Source: Clostridiales bacterium (lineage in GTDB: Bacteria > Bacillota > Clostridia > Oscillospirales > Oscillospiraceae). Taken from it: DNA of 64,000 nucleotides. The translations under genes and the position numbers were made by a program. The stretch is from assembly GCA_029265405.1 (NCBI GenBank), contig JAJUJI010000004.1, forward strand, positions 1-64,000, given 5' to 3'. The notes beneath the pieces were generated by a model, which saw only the letters and a program-made list of their open reading frames with translations, was not told the origin of the DNA and made no database searches. Position 1 is the first letter of the stretch. Every line of letters starts with the position of its first letter. This document shows, piece after piece, positions 27,040-35,433 of the stretch.

Positions 27040-28536
27040 TCAATTTTCAGCTAGGGTTAAGGTAAGGTTGAAGCTGTAGTCCGTTTCCCTGCCATCCTTA
27101 TCCAGCCTTGCGGAAATGCTGCCTGCGGCGACGCTGCTGAAGACTCCCGACGAGCGGAGCCTGTAAATGTACTCGGCTATGTCGGGCCTTGTTTTGGCTA
27201 TTCCGGCTATTGAAACGGTGCCTGAAGAGGCGCTGTAGCTCTGGATGAAAACGCCACTCGGCATCGCCGACATTATGCCGTCCAATATCGCGGTGTTTTT
27301 GGCGGCGCTTTTCTCGGCGGTGTCGAGTATCGCGCCGATGTTGTCGATGCTGCTCTGCGCAGCCGCAATATCCCGCTTTACCGAGTTGACCTCCGAATAA
27401 ACGGCCATGCGCTGCGCCAGCGATTCGGTGTCCTGCTGAACCAGAAGCTCCTGATATTGCAGCATTCCGAAGGCCACGGCGAACAATATCGCCAAAAGGG
27501 CCACTAATGAAACCGCCACGGTCTGTCTCTTCTTATACGCCTTTTCACTGGTCAGTATCCTGAAGTCGGGCAGCAGGTTCACATCGGCAAAGCGCTTTGG
27601 CTTTCTCAGCAGGACTCCTATGGCGGCAAGATACAATACTGCGCTGTTTTCCCTGTCGAAGCCCTTCAGCTTTAGCTCGGGGTGCTTTACAGGCAGGGCC
27701 AGCCTTTCCTCAAGCAGGGCCACAAGCTCCTCGCTTCTGCTGCCCGTGCCGGTGAGGAAAATGCGCGTTATGCGCGGCTCCTCCGTACGGGTGTATTTAA
27801 AATAATCCAAAGTCTGGTTAAGCTGCTCTATGAGCGGAGAAAAATCAACCTGTATGCCGCTGGTTATGTCGTTATCGTCAGGAAAAGGTTCCGTCAGGCT
27901 GGCTGCCCCGGCGCCCGCTCCGAAGGCTATATGGCGGCTGAGGACAATTCGGCCGCCGGTAACTATCGTTACCTGCGAGTTCTCTATGCCGACGTCCAGA
28001 AATATCGTGGTGTCGGGGGTATGCTTTATGAGCCCGTAAAACTCGGCGGCCCGCACCGCCGCATTGAAGCCGGTGTCTATGCGGAACAAAGGCACGTTCA
28101 GCGCTTCAGCCAGCTTCATATAGCCGTCCAGTATCCTAGTGGGGCAGAATACGGCGAGGCCGGCAAAGGGCGCGCCCGGCTTTGTATATTGTATATGGCT
28201 TATCGTGTTGGATTGCTGTATATTGGGAAATATCTGCGACAAATCAAATTCTATTGCGGAGTTTATTTCCTCCCGCTTGAGCTTCGGCAGCTTTATCTCG
28301 CGGTTTGTAAGCTGCGGCGATTTTAAGGCGATATACAATTCCTTAATATGGAGCCTTTTTGACGTGATAAGTTCTCTTACGGCTCCGGCGACCGCCTGGA
28401 CGTCCTTCAGCTCTCCGTCCTTCACAGCGTGCTGGGGGGTTTCGATTATATAGGCGCGCTTGACGGAGCGCGTAAGGCCGTTGGCCACGACCGCCTTTAT
28501 GTATCTTGAGCCGATGTCAAGGCCGAGTATGCTCAT
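27040..28536 (-). CDS. PilM-PilN fusion protein
   Basis: This 498-residue protein joins two pilus proteins. Residues 1 to about 320 are PilM, an actin-like ATPase fold (LGLDIGSRYIKAV at the start, a FLDVG phosphate-2-type motif near 185, FLTGTGSRSEEL near 260). Residues from about 325 are PilN: FADVNLLPDF, the typical PilN start, then a membrane segment of about 342-362, a coiled coil and the SGTVSIAGIAKTRPDIAEYIYRLRSSGVF fold. In most bacteria these are separate genes that bind each other through that same NLLP segment, so the fusion locks the pair together. GGAGG precedes the ATG. Confidence 0.88.
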   Translation of the reverse strand: MSILGLDIGSRYIKAVVANGLTRSVKRAYIIETPQHAVKDGELKDVQAVAGAVRELITSKRLHIKELYIALKSPQLTNREIKLPKLKREEINSAIEFDLSQIFPNIQQSNTISHIQYTKPGAPFAGLAVFCPTRILDGYMKLAEALNVPLFRIDTGFNAAVRAAEFYGLIKHTPDTTIFLDVGIENSQVTIVTGGRIVLSRHIAFGAGAGAASLTEPFPDDNDITSGIQVDFSPLIEQLNQTLDYFKYTRTEEPRITRIFLTGTGSRSEELVALLEERLALPVKHPELKLKGFDRENSAVLYLAAIGVLLRKPKRFADVNLLPDFRILTSEKAYKKRQTVAVSLVALLAILFAVAFGMLQYQELLVQQDTESLAQRMAVYSEVNSVKRDIAAAQSSIDNIGAILDTAEKSAAKNTAILDGIMSAMPSGVFIQSYSASSGTVSIAGIAKTRPDIAEYIYRLRSSGVFSSVAAGSISARLDKDGRETDYSFNLTLTLAEN

Positions 28537-28585
28537 TTGTATAACCTCCGGGAATTGTATAGGCTTGCGTTAAAAGCCGGATTTT

Positions 28586-28726
28586 CACCCTTCCGGTTTC
28601 TCGCGGCTGTGCCGCTCGAAACCACCTCCCCTCAAGGTGAGGCAAGGACATGCGGGGAAGCATAAGCGGAGCGCCTGAAGGACAGGCTCCCCTTGAGGGG
28701 AGCCGGCGCGAAGCGCCTGAAGGGTG
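28586..28726. repeat. 141-bp palindromic intergenic element in the pilus operon
   Basis: The gap between the PilW-like gene and the PilM-PilN gene is filled by a sequence with terminal inverted repeats CACCCTTC (28586-28593) and GAAGGGTG (28719-28726). Internal palindromes include CTCCCCTTGAGGGGAG and GGCGCGAAGCGCC. It looks like a short non-autonomous repeat of the kind scattered in Clostridia genomes; inside an operon it would form a strong RNA hairpin. Confidence 0.65.
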
Positions 28727-28731
28727 CAACG

Positions 28732-29373
28732 CTACTCCGAGCGCAGATAAACCTTGCCTTCCAGCGTTTTTTGCGAGCCGCCCTCGGGAGTGTATTTAAT
28801 GAAAACAGAGAGCAGCTTTTCGTTAGGGTCGTATGTAAAATCGACATCGTCAAGATTCACCGCTATGTCGCCCTCGGGGTTGTCGTCGCCGGGGTCGGAG
28901 TTGTAGTCGCCTTCAAAGTCGGCCTGGTTTGAATAGTACACCTCGTAAAGCCTGCCCTCGGTTTCGTCGAACCCTATTTTCCATATGGGTGCGCCGGCTA
29001 TATCTTCGTCGCGCATGCCGTTTTCAATAAAATAAGAGCTTATGATTTTAATATATTTGCTTTCAATTTCCGAATGCCCGTCCGTGCTTTGCAATACCTG
29101 CCCGTCTTCGCCTATAAGCTTTACGCTGTTGACGGGTTTGGTCGAGCCGGACACGAAATATGTAAAGTCGTTTTGCCGAACCTTTACGGTAATATATGAA
29201 AGCGCGATACGGGCTTCGTTTTCCGCGTAGTATTCGCTGCTAATATTGCCGAACAGATTGCCGGACGCCGCAATGAAGGATAGCAGCGCCGTTCCCAGTA
29301 TGGCCACGACGCCTATCGCAACCACCATTTCCAGCAGCGTGAAGCCGCCGCGGGGTGAGTATCTGCGCCTCAT
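28732..29373 (-). CDS. PilW/GspJ-like minor prepilin
   Basis: This 213-residue prepilin has leader MRRRYSPRGG and the cleavage/helix motif FTLLEMVVAIGVVAILGTALLSF. The rest is beta-rich and acidic, with a run NSDPGDDNPEGD near residue 160. The pattern fits minor pilins of the PilW/GspJ type (DUF4860-like) that start pilus assembly. The ATG follows AAAGGAG. It is followed by the 141-bp repeat element rather than directly by the next gene. Confidence 0.8.
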   Translation of the reverse strand: MRRRYSPRGGFTLLEMVVAIGVVAILGTALLSFIAASGNLFGNISSEYYAENEARIALSYITVKVRQNDFTYFVSGSTKPVNSVKLIGEDGQVLQSTDGHSEIESKYIKIISSYFIENGMRDEDIAGAPIWKIGFDETEGRLYEVYYSNQADFEGDYNSDPGDDNPEGDIAVNLDDVDFTYDPNEKLLSVFIKYTPEGGSQKTLEGKVYLRSE

Positions 29374-29390
29374 GGTACGGCTCCTTTCGG

Positions 29391-29759
29391 CTAGGGCAAG
29401 GCCACGTCCGCCGTATATGGCGGCTTGCCGTCATGCTCGGTTTCGTAATAGGTTATTTCATAGGCGGCCGCGTCAATCATGGCTCCGGTCTTTTTTTTGA
29501 TGTCCTCGGCAAATTTCACGTCGTCGAACTCGCCGTCGGTGTAGTACTTGGGGTTTTCCGCGTCGGGATAGGCGCCCGTAAGGGCATAGTACTGCTTTAT
29601 GGCCTTGTTTATAACATATTCCTGCTTTTCGCGGCCGGCCTCGAGCTGCCTGGCCCTGTAACCGGATAGGCGCGGCAGAGCCGCGCCTATGACGATCGCG
29701 ATAACGGCTATTACGATTACCAGCTCAATAAGCGTAAAGCCTTTTTTCCCTTTGAGCAT
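29391..29759 (-). CDS. Type IV prepilin
   Basis: This 122-residue prepilin has leader MLKGKKG and FTLIELVIVIAVIAIVIGAALPRLSGYRARQ, with the glutamate at mature position 5. Its C-terminal half, after a Tyr-rich helix, is short and acidic. ATG 29759 follows GGAGG; an upstream in-frame ATG-less extension is not needed. It is the third of three small pilins in a row and is more diverged than the first two. Confidence 0.88.
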   Translation of the reverse strand: MLKGKKGFTLIELVIVIAVIAIVIGAALPRLSGYRARQLEAGREKQEYVINKAIKQYYALTGAYPDAENPKYYTDGEFDDVKFAEDIKKKTGAMIDAAAYEITYYETEHDGKPPYTADVALP

Positions 29760-29815
29760 GACAGCCTCCGGCAGAGGGGATAACAATGAAGAAAAATAAA
29801 AATATAAAGTTTATT

Positions 29816-29843
29816 AATCAACAATCAACAATCAACAATCAAC
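29816..29843. repeat. Heptanucleotide tandem repeat (AATCAAC)4
   Basis: Four perfect copies of AATCAAC run from 29816 to 29843 and overlap the stop codon of the pilin gene at 29839. Repeat-number change by slippage would alter the spacer before the next pilin gene but not the pilin reading frame. Confidence 0.85.
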
Positions 29844-30234
29844 CACCTGAAACAGTCCATGTAGGCACAGTAACGGGAACTGTAATTATACCGGTATCAT
29901 AATCATATGAACCGGTTATGTCGCCTACGGTAAGATAAAAATCACCAGTAGAGTTATTGACGCCAACTTGTTGAAAATGCAAAGTGCCTTCTCTTAGACC
30001 TGCATAATCTTTTACTGTTAAAGGCGCAGGGGCGGTTGTAGAGTCTTGAACCAACATCGCGACAACCGCATCGCTATATGTTTTAATATAAGATCTAACG
30101 TTTGACTCTCTTGCGCTTCTTGAAAACCCGGTAAACCTGGGAAGCAGGACGGCGGCCAGGATCGCTATGACCGCGATGACGACGATAAGCTCGATCAGGG
30201 TAAAGCCTTTTTTGTTAAGTTTTTTCCTCAGCAT
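29839..30234 (-). CDS. Type IV prepilin with low-GC variable C-terminal part
   Basis: This 131-residue prepilin has leader MLRKKLNKKG and FTLIELIVVIAVIAILAAVLLPRFTGFSRSARES, close to the neighbouring pilin at 30312-30752 over the first 50 residues. The C-terminal 80 residues are unrelated to the neighbour's and are encoded by DNA visibly poorer in GC than the conserved part. This suggests exchange of the exposed domain. The start is taken as ATG 30234; a GTG three codons upstream is also possible. Its leader shares GCGAGTGTT with the neighbour's, a sign of gene duplication. Confidence 0.85.
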   Translation of the reverse strand: MLRKKLNKKGFTLIELIVVIAVIAILAAVLLPRFTGFSRSARESNVRSYIKTYSDAVVAMLVQDSTTAPAPLTVKDYAGLREGTLHFQQVGVNNSTGDFYLTVGDITGSYDYDTGIITVPVTVPTWTVSGG

Positions 30235-30311
30235 CTTCAACACTCGCTTTCAAAAAAAATTATTTTCCTCTATAGATAAAAGATATTTGCCTGTTCGGAA
30301 ATATACTTTTA

Positions 30312-30752
30312 CTAGCCTACGTCCACCTTAATGCGGTTTTGCTCGTAATCATAAGTGCCGACGCACAGCTTGCCGCTTATTGTTTTTGTATATTTAAAAT
30401 CGCCGCCGGACGGATTGTCTGTGGGGCTGGCGCTGTCGAGGGTGTCGGCTGCCGTATCTCCGGTGCTTTTAACGTCGGTTGCGTCAAACGTCCCGCCGAG
30501 ATTTCCCACCATAGCCTCCACATTTGCACGAGTAACCGCATCGCCTTCGGCTATCAGCGCGGCCACGCCCGTAGCGTAGTTTCTTATGTCCGAGGTCATC
30601 GCGCTTTCCCTCGCGCTGTCCGTAAAACCCGTAAACCTGGGCAGCATGACTGAGGCCAAAATCGCTATGACCGCTATCACCACGATAAGCTCAATTAGCG
30701 TGAAGCCATCCTTCCCTCGCAGAAGTTTTTTTTCCTTGCTTGATAAAACCAT
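30312..30752 (-). CDS. Type IV prepilin, first pilin after the riboswitch
   Basis: This 146-residue prepilin has leader ending GKDG and FTLIELIVVIAVIAILASVMLPRFTGFTDSARES. Its C-terminal domain is Asp/Thr/Gly-rich. It is the first gene behind the c-di-GMP riboswitch and terminator and is the best candidate for the major pilin, since the first and shortest pilins of such operons usually are. The ATG at 30752 lacks a strong ribosome site (GAAGGCGAG), and the roughly 300-base leader could matter for its expression. Confidence 0.87.
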   Translation of the reverse strand: MVLSSKEKKLLRGKDGFTLIELIVVIAVIAILASVMLPRFTGFTDSARESAMTSDIRNYATGVAALIAEGDAVTRANVEAMVGNLGGTFDATDVKSTGDTAADTLDSASPTDNPSGGDFKYTKTISGKLCVGTYDYEQNRIKVDVG

Positions 30753-31056
30753 GACAGAACACTCGCCTTCATTGTAAATTTAATGCCCTTCGCTCTATCG
30801 ACGCTTGACGCTTGCAGAATAAGCATAACGTTTATTTCAAATTTGTTATGTAACCCGGTCACGCTTAAGCCGTTCTCAGACGCAAATATAATGCTTGGCA
30901 ATAAGTGCCGATGCGCCATTCAAGGCCGGCTTCGCGCAAAGCTCTTCCCTTCGGCGCGCCGTTTGGGCAAAGGCGGCGAGGAAAGGGTAAGGCGCAAGAC
31001 CCATAGAAATATTATATTTAATATTATTGTAATATATCCCCGACATGTCAAGGGGT
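30753..31056 (-). promoter_or_regulatory. Long pilin leader with a second promoter
   Basis: On the minus strand, just downstream of the riboswitch terminator, TTGACA (31051-31046) and AATAAT (31028-31023) are spaced by 17 bases, a possible riboswitch-independent promoter. The following roughly 270 bases contain no gene. CATAAC and GTTATG (about 30825-30852) can pair. No other known RNA motif was recognised. Confidence 0.5.
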
Positions 31057-31090
31057 AAAAAAAAGCCGCGTGCAATCAAGTCACAGCGGC
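31057..31090 (-). terminator. Riboswitch-controlled terminator
   Basis: On the minus strand, GCCGC-T-GTG pairs with CAC-GCGGC around ACTTGATTG and is followed by eight T. The left arm is part of a segment (GCTGCCAGTTGCCGC) that can instead pair with GCGGCAACTGGC inside the upstream aptamer region, so terminator and alternative pairing exclude each other. Confidence 0.8.
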
Positions 31091-31124
31091 AACTGGCAGC
31101 CATATCCACTCGGACAACACTGTG

Positions 31125-31228
31125 AGCGGCGGTAATCGCAGTAAGCTTTCCCGTTCAAGCCGCCAGTTGCCGCAGATTTCAGGCCCTATAGCTTTGCGTC
31201 GCAGGCTTTCGCCTGTTTTGCTATTCAT
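31125..31228 (-). ncRNA. c-di-GMP-I (GEMM-I) riboswitch
   Basis: The minus strand shows the class I c-di-GMP aptamer signature. A P1 helix ATAGC...GCTAT encloses CAGGC-GAAA-GCCTG (GNRA tetraloop), then CGACGCAAAGC, TAGGGCC, and at the 3' side TGCGATTACCGC, matching the GGTTACCG block. A promoter lies about 10 bases upstream and a terminator directly downstream. It should make transcription of the pilin operon respond to cyclic di-GMP. Because the anti-terminator uses aptamer bases, binding would favour the terminator (OFF), but the direction is not certain. Confidence 0.85.
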
Positions 31229-31242
31229 TTTTCTCTGTCTTC

Positions 31243-31271
31243 TTTATAGCATATATTTACAGCAAAAGCAA
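31243..31271 (-). promoter_or_regulatory. Promoter of the riboswitch and pilin operon
   Basis: On the minus strand, TTGCTT (31271-31266) and TATAAA (31248-31243) are spaced by 17 bases. Transcription would start about 31236, just before the aptamer. Confidence 0.75.
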
Positions 31272-31319
31272 TAGCTTTTTTAGGTTTTGATTACTTATAT
31301 TTTTAACAAAAAAATAAAG

Positions 31320-32522
31320 TCACGATATGGAGCTGTACAGCGAAATCATGGGAAGCATGACGGAAAGTATTACGAGCGCGACAATTCCGGCAAGAATGAT
31401 GATAAGCAGCGGCTCTATCATCATGGTCATGCGGGCGATCGCGTCGTCCACCTCGTCGTCGAAAAAGCCGGCGGTCCTGTCGAGCATATCGTCAAGCTCG
31501 CCGGTGGATTCACCCACGGATATCATATGTATAAGCAGGGGAGGGAAGATGTCCAACTTTTTCAGCGGGCCGGCTATGCCCTTGCCCTGGCTTATCTCGT
31601 CCCGAGCGGCGGCGAAGCGGCGCTCCACATCGCGGTTGCCGAGCAGGTCGCCTATGATCTCTATCGAGCGTATGACGGGTATGCCGCTTTTCAATAGTAT
31701 CGAGAGACTGCGCGCAAAGCGGGCAGTAATCGTCTTTGTCAGCACCTTGCCTATCATGGGGACGCGCAGCATGAAGGCGTCGTAGCTAAGCCTTCCGGCC
31801 TCAGACTTTTTCCACTGCGTGAAGATGAACACGGCGGCGGCGACCACCGCGGCAATATATAGGAAATTGTGCTGTGTGAAGGTGCTGACGGCCACAAGCG
31901 CTTTTGTAATCGCCGGCATCTCGGCGCCCATGCCGCTGAGTATGTCGGAAAACATCGGCACTATTTTCACCATCAGCAGCACTACGACGCCTATGGTTAG
32001 CAGCAGAAGTATAGCCGGGTAGGTAAGCGCGCTCCTGACCTTGCGCCTTATTCGCGAGTCGTTCTCGTAATAGCCGGCTATGCGGTTGAGGACCATGTCC
32101 AGCGCGCCGCTGGCCTCGCCGATTCGTATCATGTTCATCATGAAATCCGGGAAAACGTCGGGAAAATTGGCCATGGCGGCGGAGAGCACGCGGCCCTTCT
32201 GCATATCCTCATATATTTCCGCCAGCGCGTCCCTTAAGCGGGGGTTCGACACCTGCTCCTGCAAAATGCTTACGGCCTGTATCAGCGTAACGCCCGCGTT
32301 TATAAGAACGGCAAACTGGCGCGAAAAAACGGAGAGCTCCTTGGCCGATAGCTTTTTCTTGAACAGCGTTTTCTTGATATCCGAGCCGATCCGGGCCGAG
32401 TCTACGAGAAAATAGCCCTTTTCACGGAGCATGTACTCGAGAGCCTCCTGCGAGGCTCCCTCGAATTCGCCCGCAAGCTCCTCGCCCTTGAGGTTTTTCG
32501 CTTTATACTGGTACAACGGCAT
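31320..32522 (-). CDS. pilC: Type IV pilus inner-membrane platform protein PilC
   Basis: This 400-residue protein of the GspF/PilC family has two homologous halves: cytoplasmic helical domains of about 65-165 and 270-370 (FSRQFAVLINAGVTLIQAVSILQEQ and FARSLSILLKSGIPVIRSIEII) and three membrane segments near 168-190, 215-238 and 372-396. It is the platform that PilB and PilT act on. The ATG follows AAAGGAAG. It is the last gene of the pilBTC group, and the pilin promoter begins just beyond it. Confidence 0.93.
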   Translation of the reverse strand: MPLYQYKAKNLKGEELAGEFEGASQEALEYMLREKGYFLVDSARIGSDIKKTLFKKKLSAKELSVFSRQFAVLINAGVTLIQAVSILQEQVSNPRLRDALAEIYEDMQKGRVLSAAMANFPDVFPDFMMNMIRIGEASGALDMVLNRIAGYYENDSRIRRKVRSALTYPAILLLLTIGVVVLLMVKIVPMFSDILSGMGAEMPAITKALVAVSTFTQHNFLYIAAVVAAAVFIFTQWKKSEAGRLSYDAFMLRVPMIGKVLTKTITARFARSLSILLKSGIPVIRSIEIIGDLLGNRDVERRFAAARDEISQGKGIAGPLKKLDIFPPLLIHMISVGESTGELDDMLDRTAGFFDDEVDDAIARMTMMIEPLLIIILAGIVALVILSVMLPMISLYSSIS

Positions 32523-32611
32523 GCTTTCACTTCCTTTATTATAAGCCGGCCTGGCGCTGGGCGCCGCCCCCGCGGCCCGACTTGGATTTCCGCGCTAGTA
32601 AAAGCATGAAA

Positions 32612-33697
32612 TCAAGCCTTTTTTCTGCTGGCCAGATGCTGGAAGGTCGGCGCGTCCTGCGCGCGTATGAAGGCCTCCTCGTAGGATACTACGCCGTTTA
32701 CATAGAGAGAGGCAAGGCTAGCGTCCATGGACTGCATGCCGGCCTCGGCGCCGGTCTGGAGTATGTTCGTTATAAGATGAGGCTTGCCCTCGCGGATAAG
32801 GTTGCGGGTGGCGGCGTTCATTAGCAGGACCTCCGCCGCCGGGACTATGCCGCCGCCGTCGGCTCTGGGCAGGAGCTGCTGGGATACCACGCCCTCAAGC
32901 ACGGAGGCGAGCTGGCTGCGCACCTGCGCCTGCTGCGTAGAGGGGAAGGTATCGATTATCCTGTCCACCGTTTTAGCCGCCCCAACGGTATGGAGGGTGG
33001 AGAACACCAAATGGCCGGTTTCCGCCGCCGTCAGTGCTATGGAGATAGTCTCGGGGTCGCGCATTTCTCCGACAAGTATGACGTCCGGGTCCTCCCGCAG
33101 GGCGGCGCGAAGTGCCAAGGCAAAGGAGCGCGCGTCGGTTCCTATCTCGCGCTGGTCTATGAGCGCCTTTCGGTGCCTGTGGAGATACTCGATGGGATCT
33201 TCTATCGTAATGATATGCACATGCCTCTCGCTGTTGATCATATCTATGAGGGAGGCAAGCGTCGTGGACTTGCCGCTGCCGGTAGGCCCGGTGGCAAGGA
33301 TGAGGCCCTTGGTCCCGGCGGCAAAGGACTTGACGGAATACGGCAGGCCCAGGCTTTCAAAGGCGGGCACCTGGAAAGGCAGGCTTCTTATGGCAATGGA
33401 ATAAGTACCCCTCTGGCGGTAGATGTTGACGCGGAAGCGGCCGAGGCCGGGTCTTGAAAACGAAAAGTCCACGTCTCCGTTTTCCTCAAGCTGGAGGAAA
33501 CGCCTGTCGTCTAGCAGCTTCCTCGCAAGGCCGTAGGTTGCGGCGGGATGGACGGTTTCCCCCTCCTCCACGGTGCGCAATGCGGAATTCAGCCGTATGT
33601 GAGGCTTTGTTCCGACGTTTATGTGCAGGTCGGTTGCCCTGCGCTCGCAAACGTATTCCAGAAGCGCGTCTATGTTATCAAGATTAAAGCTTGGCAT
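32612..33697 (-). CDS. pilT: Type IV pilus retraction ATPase PilT
   Basis: This 361-residue hexameric ATPase has Walker A GPTGSGKSTT, the Asp and His boxes (ITIEDPIEYLH, HLVFSTLHT) and the PilT-typical C-terminal ATRNLIREGK motif, which is needed for retraction in PilT proteins. It should disassemble the pilus and drive twitching. Its start overlaps the end of pilB by 14 bases and lacks its own strong ribosome site, so it is probably coupled to pilB translation. Confidence 0.93.
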   Translation of the reverse strand: MPSFNLDNIDALLEYVCERRATDLHINVGTKPHIRLNSALRTVEEGETVHPAATYGLARKLLDDRRFLQLEENGDVDFSFSRPGLGRFRVNIYRQRGTYSIAIRSLPFQVPAFESLGLPYSVKSFAAGTKGLILATGPTGSGKSTTLASLIDMINSERHVHIITIEDPIEYLHRHRKALIDQREIGTDARSFALALRAALREDPDVILVGEMRDPETISIALTAAETGHLVFSTLHTVGAAKTVDRIIDTFPSTQQAQVRSQLASVLEGVVSQQLLPRADGGGIVPAAEVLLMNAATRNLIREGKPHLITNILQTGAEAGMQSMDASLASLYVNGVVSYEEAFIRAQDAPTFQHLASRKKA

Positions 33698-35366
33698 ATA
33701 CTGTCTTTATTAGCTCCTGTGTAGTAGTAATCCCGCGCAGAACCACGGATTTGCAGCTTTCGTAAAGATCCACCATGCCGCTTTTGCGGGCCTGTTCGCG
33801 CAGCAGCTCGGAATTGCCGCCTTTTTCGATGAGAAGCTTGATGGAATTGTCTATCGTCATTATTTCGTGTATCGCAAGCCTCCCCTTGTAGCCGGTGTTG
33901 TTGCAGGCCGGGCAGCCGACGGCGTGGAATATCTCGGCAGGCTCGCTGAGCGACAAAACGCGCTGCTCATACTCGTCCGTAACATGCATTTTTTTGCATA
34001 TGGGGCAAAGCTTCCTTACAAGGCGCTGCGCCATGACGGCTATCAGCGCGTCGGCCACCAGATAAGGCTGGACGCCCATGTCCACAAGCCTGATTACGGC
34101 GCCGGGCGCGTCGTTTGTGTGGAGGGTGGAGAGCACGAGATGCCCGGTAATGGCCGAGCGGACCGCGATTTCAGCCGTATCCTCGTCCCTGATCTCGCCG
34201 ACCATTATGATGTCCGGGTCCTGCCGCAATATGGAGCGCAATCCGGTAGCGAAGGTAAGGCCGGCTTTTACGTTTACCTGGACCTGGTTGATGCCCTCAA
34301 GCATGAATTCGACGGGATCCTCGACGGTTATTATGTTTTTCTCGGGCGTGTTCAGCTCGCTGAGAAAGCTGTATAGGGTGCTGGTTTTGCCGCTTCCGGT
34401 AGGGCCCGTCACAAGCACGAGGCCGTACGGCATCTTGATCAGGCGGTCTATTTTTTCGTTTTCCTCGTCGGAAAAGTTCATGGCGGACCTTTTGAAAATG
34501 GAGCCGCCCCTGTCGAGTATGCGTATGACTATTTTTTCGCCGAAAACCGTTGGCAGCGAGGAAACGCGGAAGTCGTAGGGCTTGCCGTTGTGCTCCATCT
34601 CTATTCGGCCGTCCTGAGGAAGCCGCTTTTCGGCTATGTTCATGCCGGACATGATCTTTATGCGGGTGGAAACGGCCGAATAAAGGTTGGGCGGAATCTT
34701 CGGCCCCTGCTGAAGCGCGCCGTCCACGCGGTAGCGGACGATTATCTGGGCTTCAAAAGGCTCGATATGTATATCGCTGGCGCCTATGGTTATCGCTTGC
34801 GTAATAATTGAGTTGGTTAAGCGGACCGCGGGCGCGCTTTGGACTTCGTCGCTGAGCTGGTCGGATTTTGAATTGAGAAGCTCGCTGTATTCCTTTTTAA
34901 GGTCCTCAATGGCCTTGTCTGTCGTCTGCTGGCTGTAATAGACGGCGATAGCCTGCTTGATGGAGGCCGAGCTGGCTATAACCGGCTCCACCTGGCGCTG
35001 AGTGATAAAATGCACGTCGTCTATGGCGTAGATGTTCAGCGGATCGCTCATGGCCACCACAAGGCGCCTGTTTTCCTCGTACAGGGGTATGAGCGTATGG
35101 CGCTCGGCCACCTCGCGGGGAATGGAGCGCGCGATTTCCGGTACGATGTTTGTTTGGCTGAGGTTGACCCTCCTGATCCCAAGCTGTGAAGCAAGGCTTT
35201 CCTGGAGCGCGTCCTCCGTCACGAACCCCATTTCGATCATCAGCTCGCCGAGGCGCTTATGCGTTTCCGCCTGTTTTTTCAGAGCCAAATCAAGCTGGCT
35301 CTGGGTTATCCTGCCGGCGGAAAGGAGTATGTCGCCCAGCCTTTTGTTGACGCGTTTCCTGTCCAT
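33684..35366 (-). CDS. pilB: Type IV pilus extension ATPase PilB with MshEN c-di-GMP domain
   Basis: This 560-residue assembly ATPase starts with an MshEN domain containing two tandem RLG-type motifs: RLGDILLSAGRITQSQLDLA and, about 35 residues later, RLGELMIEMGFVTEDALQ, the known c-di-GMP-binding pattern. The ATPase core has Walker A GPTGSGKTST, ITVEDPVEFML, HLVLSTLHTND and a zinc-binding tetracysteine (CPICKK and CPACNNTG) near 450-480. It powers pilus extension. It is the first gene of the pilus locus with its own promoter, and translation of pilT overlaps its end. Together with the riboswitch it suggests double control by c-di-GMP. Confidence 0.95.
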   Translation of the reverse strand: MDRKRVNKRLGDILLSAGRITQSQLDLALKKQAETHKRLGELMIEMGFVTEDALQESLASQLGIRRVNLSQTNIVPEIARSIPREVAERHTLIPLYEENRRLVVAMSDPLNIYAIDDVHFITQRQVEPVIASSASIKQAIAVYYSQQTTDKAIEDLKKEYSELLNSKSDQLSDEVQSAPAVRLTNSIITQAITIGASDIHIEPFEAQIIVRYRVDGALQQGPKIPPNLYSAVSTRIKIMSGMNIAEKRLPQDGRIEMEHNGKPYDFRVSSLPTVFGEKIVIRILDRGGSIFKRSAMNFSDEENEKIDRLIKMPYGLVLVTGPTGSGKTSTLYSFLSELNTPEKNIITVEDPVEFMLEGINQVQVNVKAGLTFATGLRSILRQDPDIIMVGEIRDEDTAEIAVRSAITGHLVLSTLHTNDAPGAVIRLVDMGVQPYLVADALIAVMAQRLVRKLCPICKKMHVTDEYEQRVLSLSEPAEIFHAVGCPACNNTGYKGRLAIHEIMTIDNSIKLLIEKGGNSELLREQARKSGMVDLYESCKSVVLRGITTTQELIKTVYAKL

Positions 35367-35433
35367 TGTGATTTCAACCGCCTTGTTTCAAAATCTGCTA
35401 AGGCGCTTTCGGTCAAAATTACGACTTAAGGTA

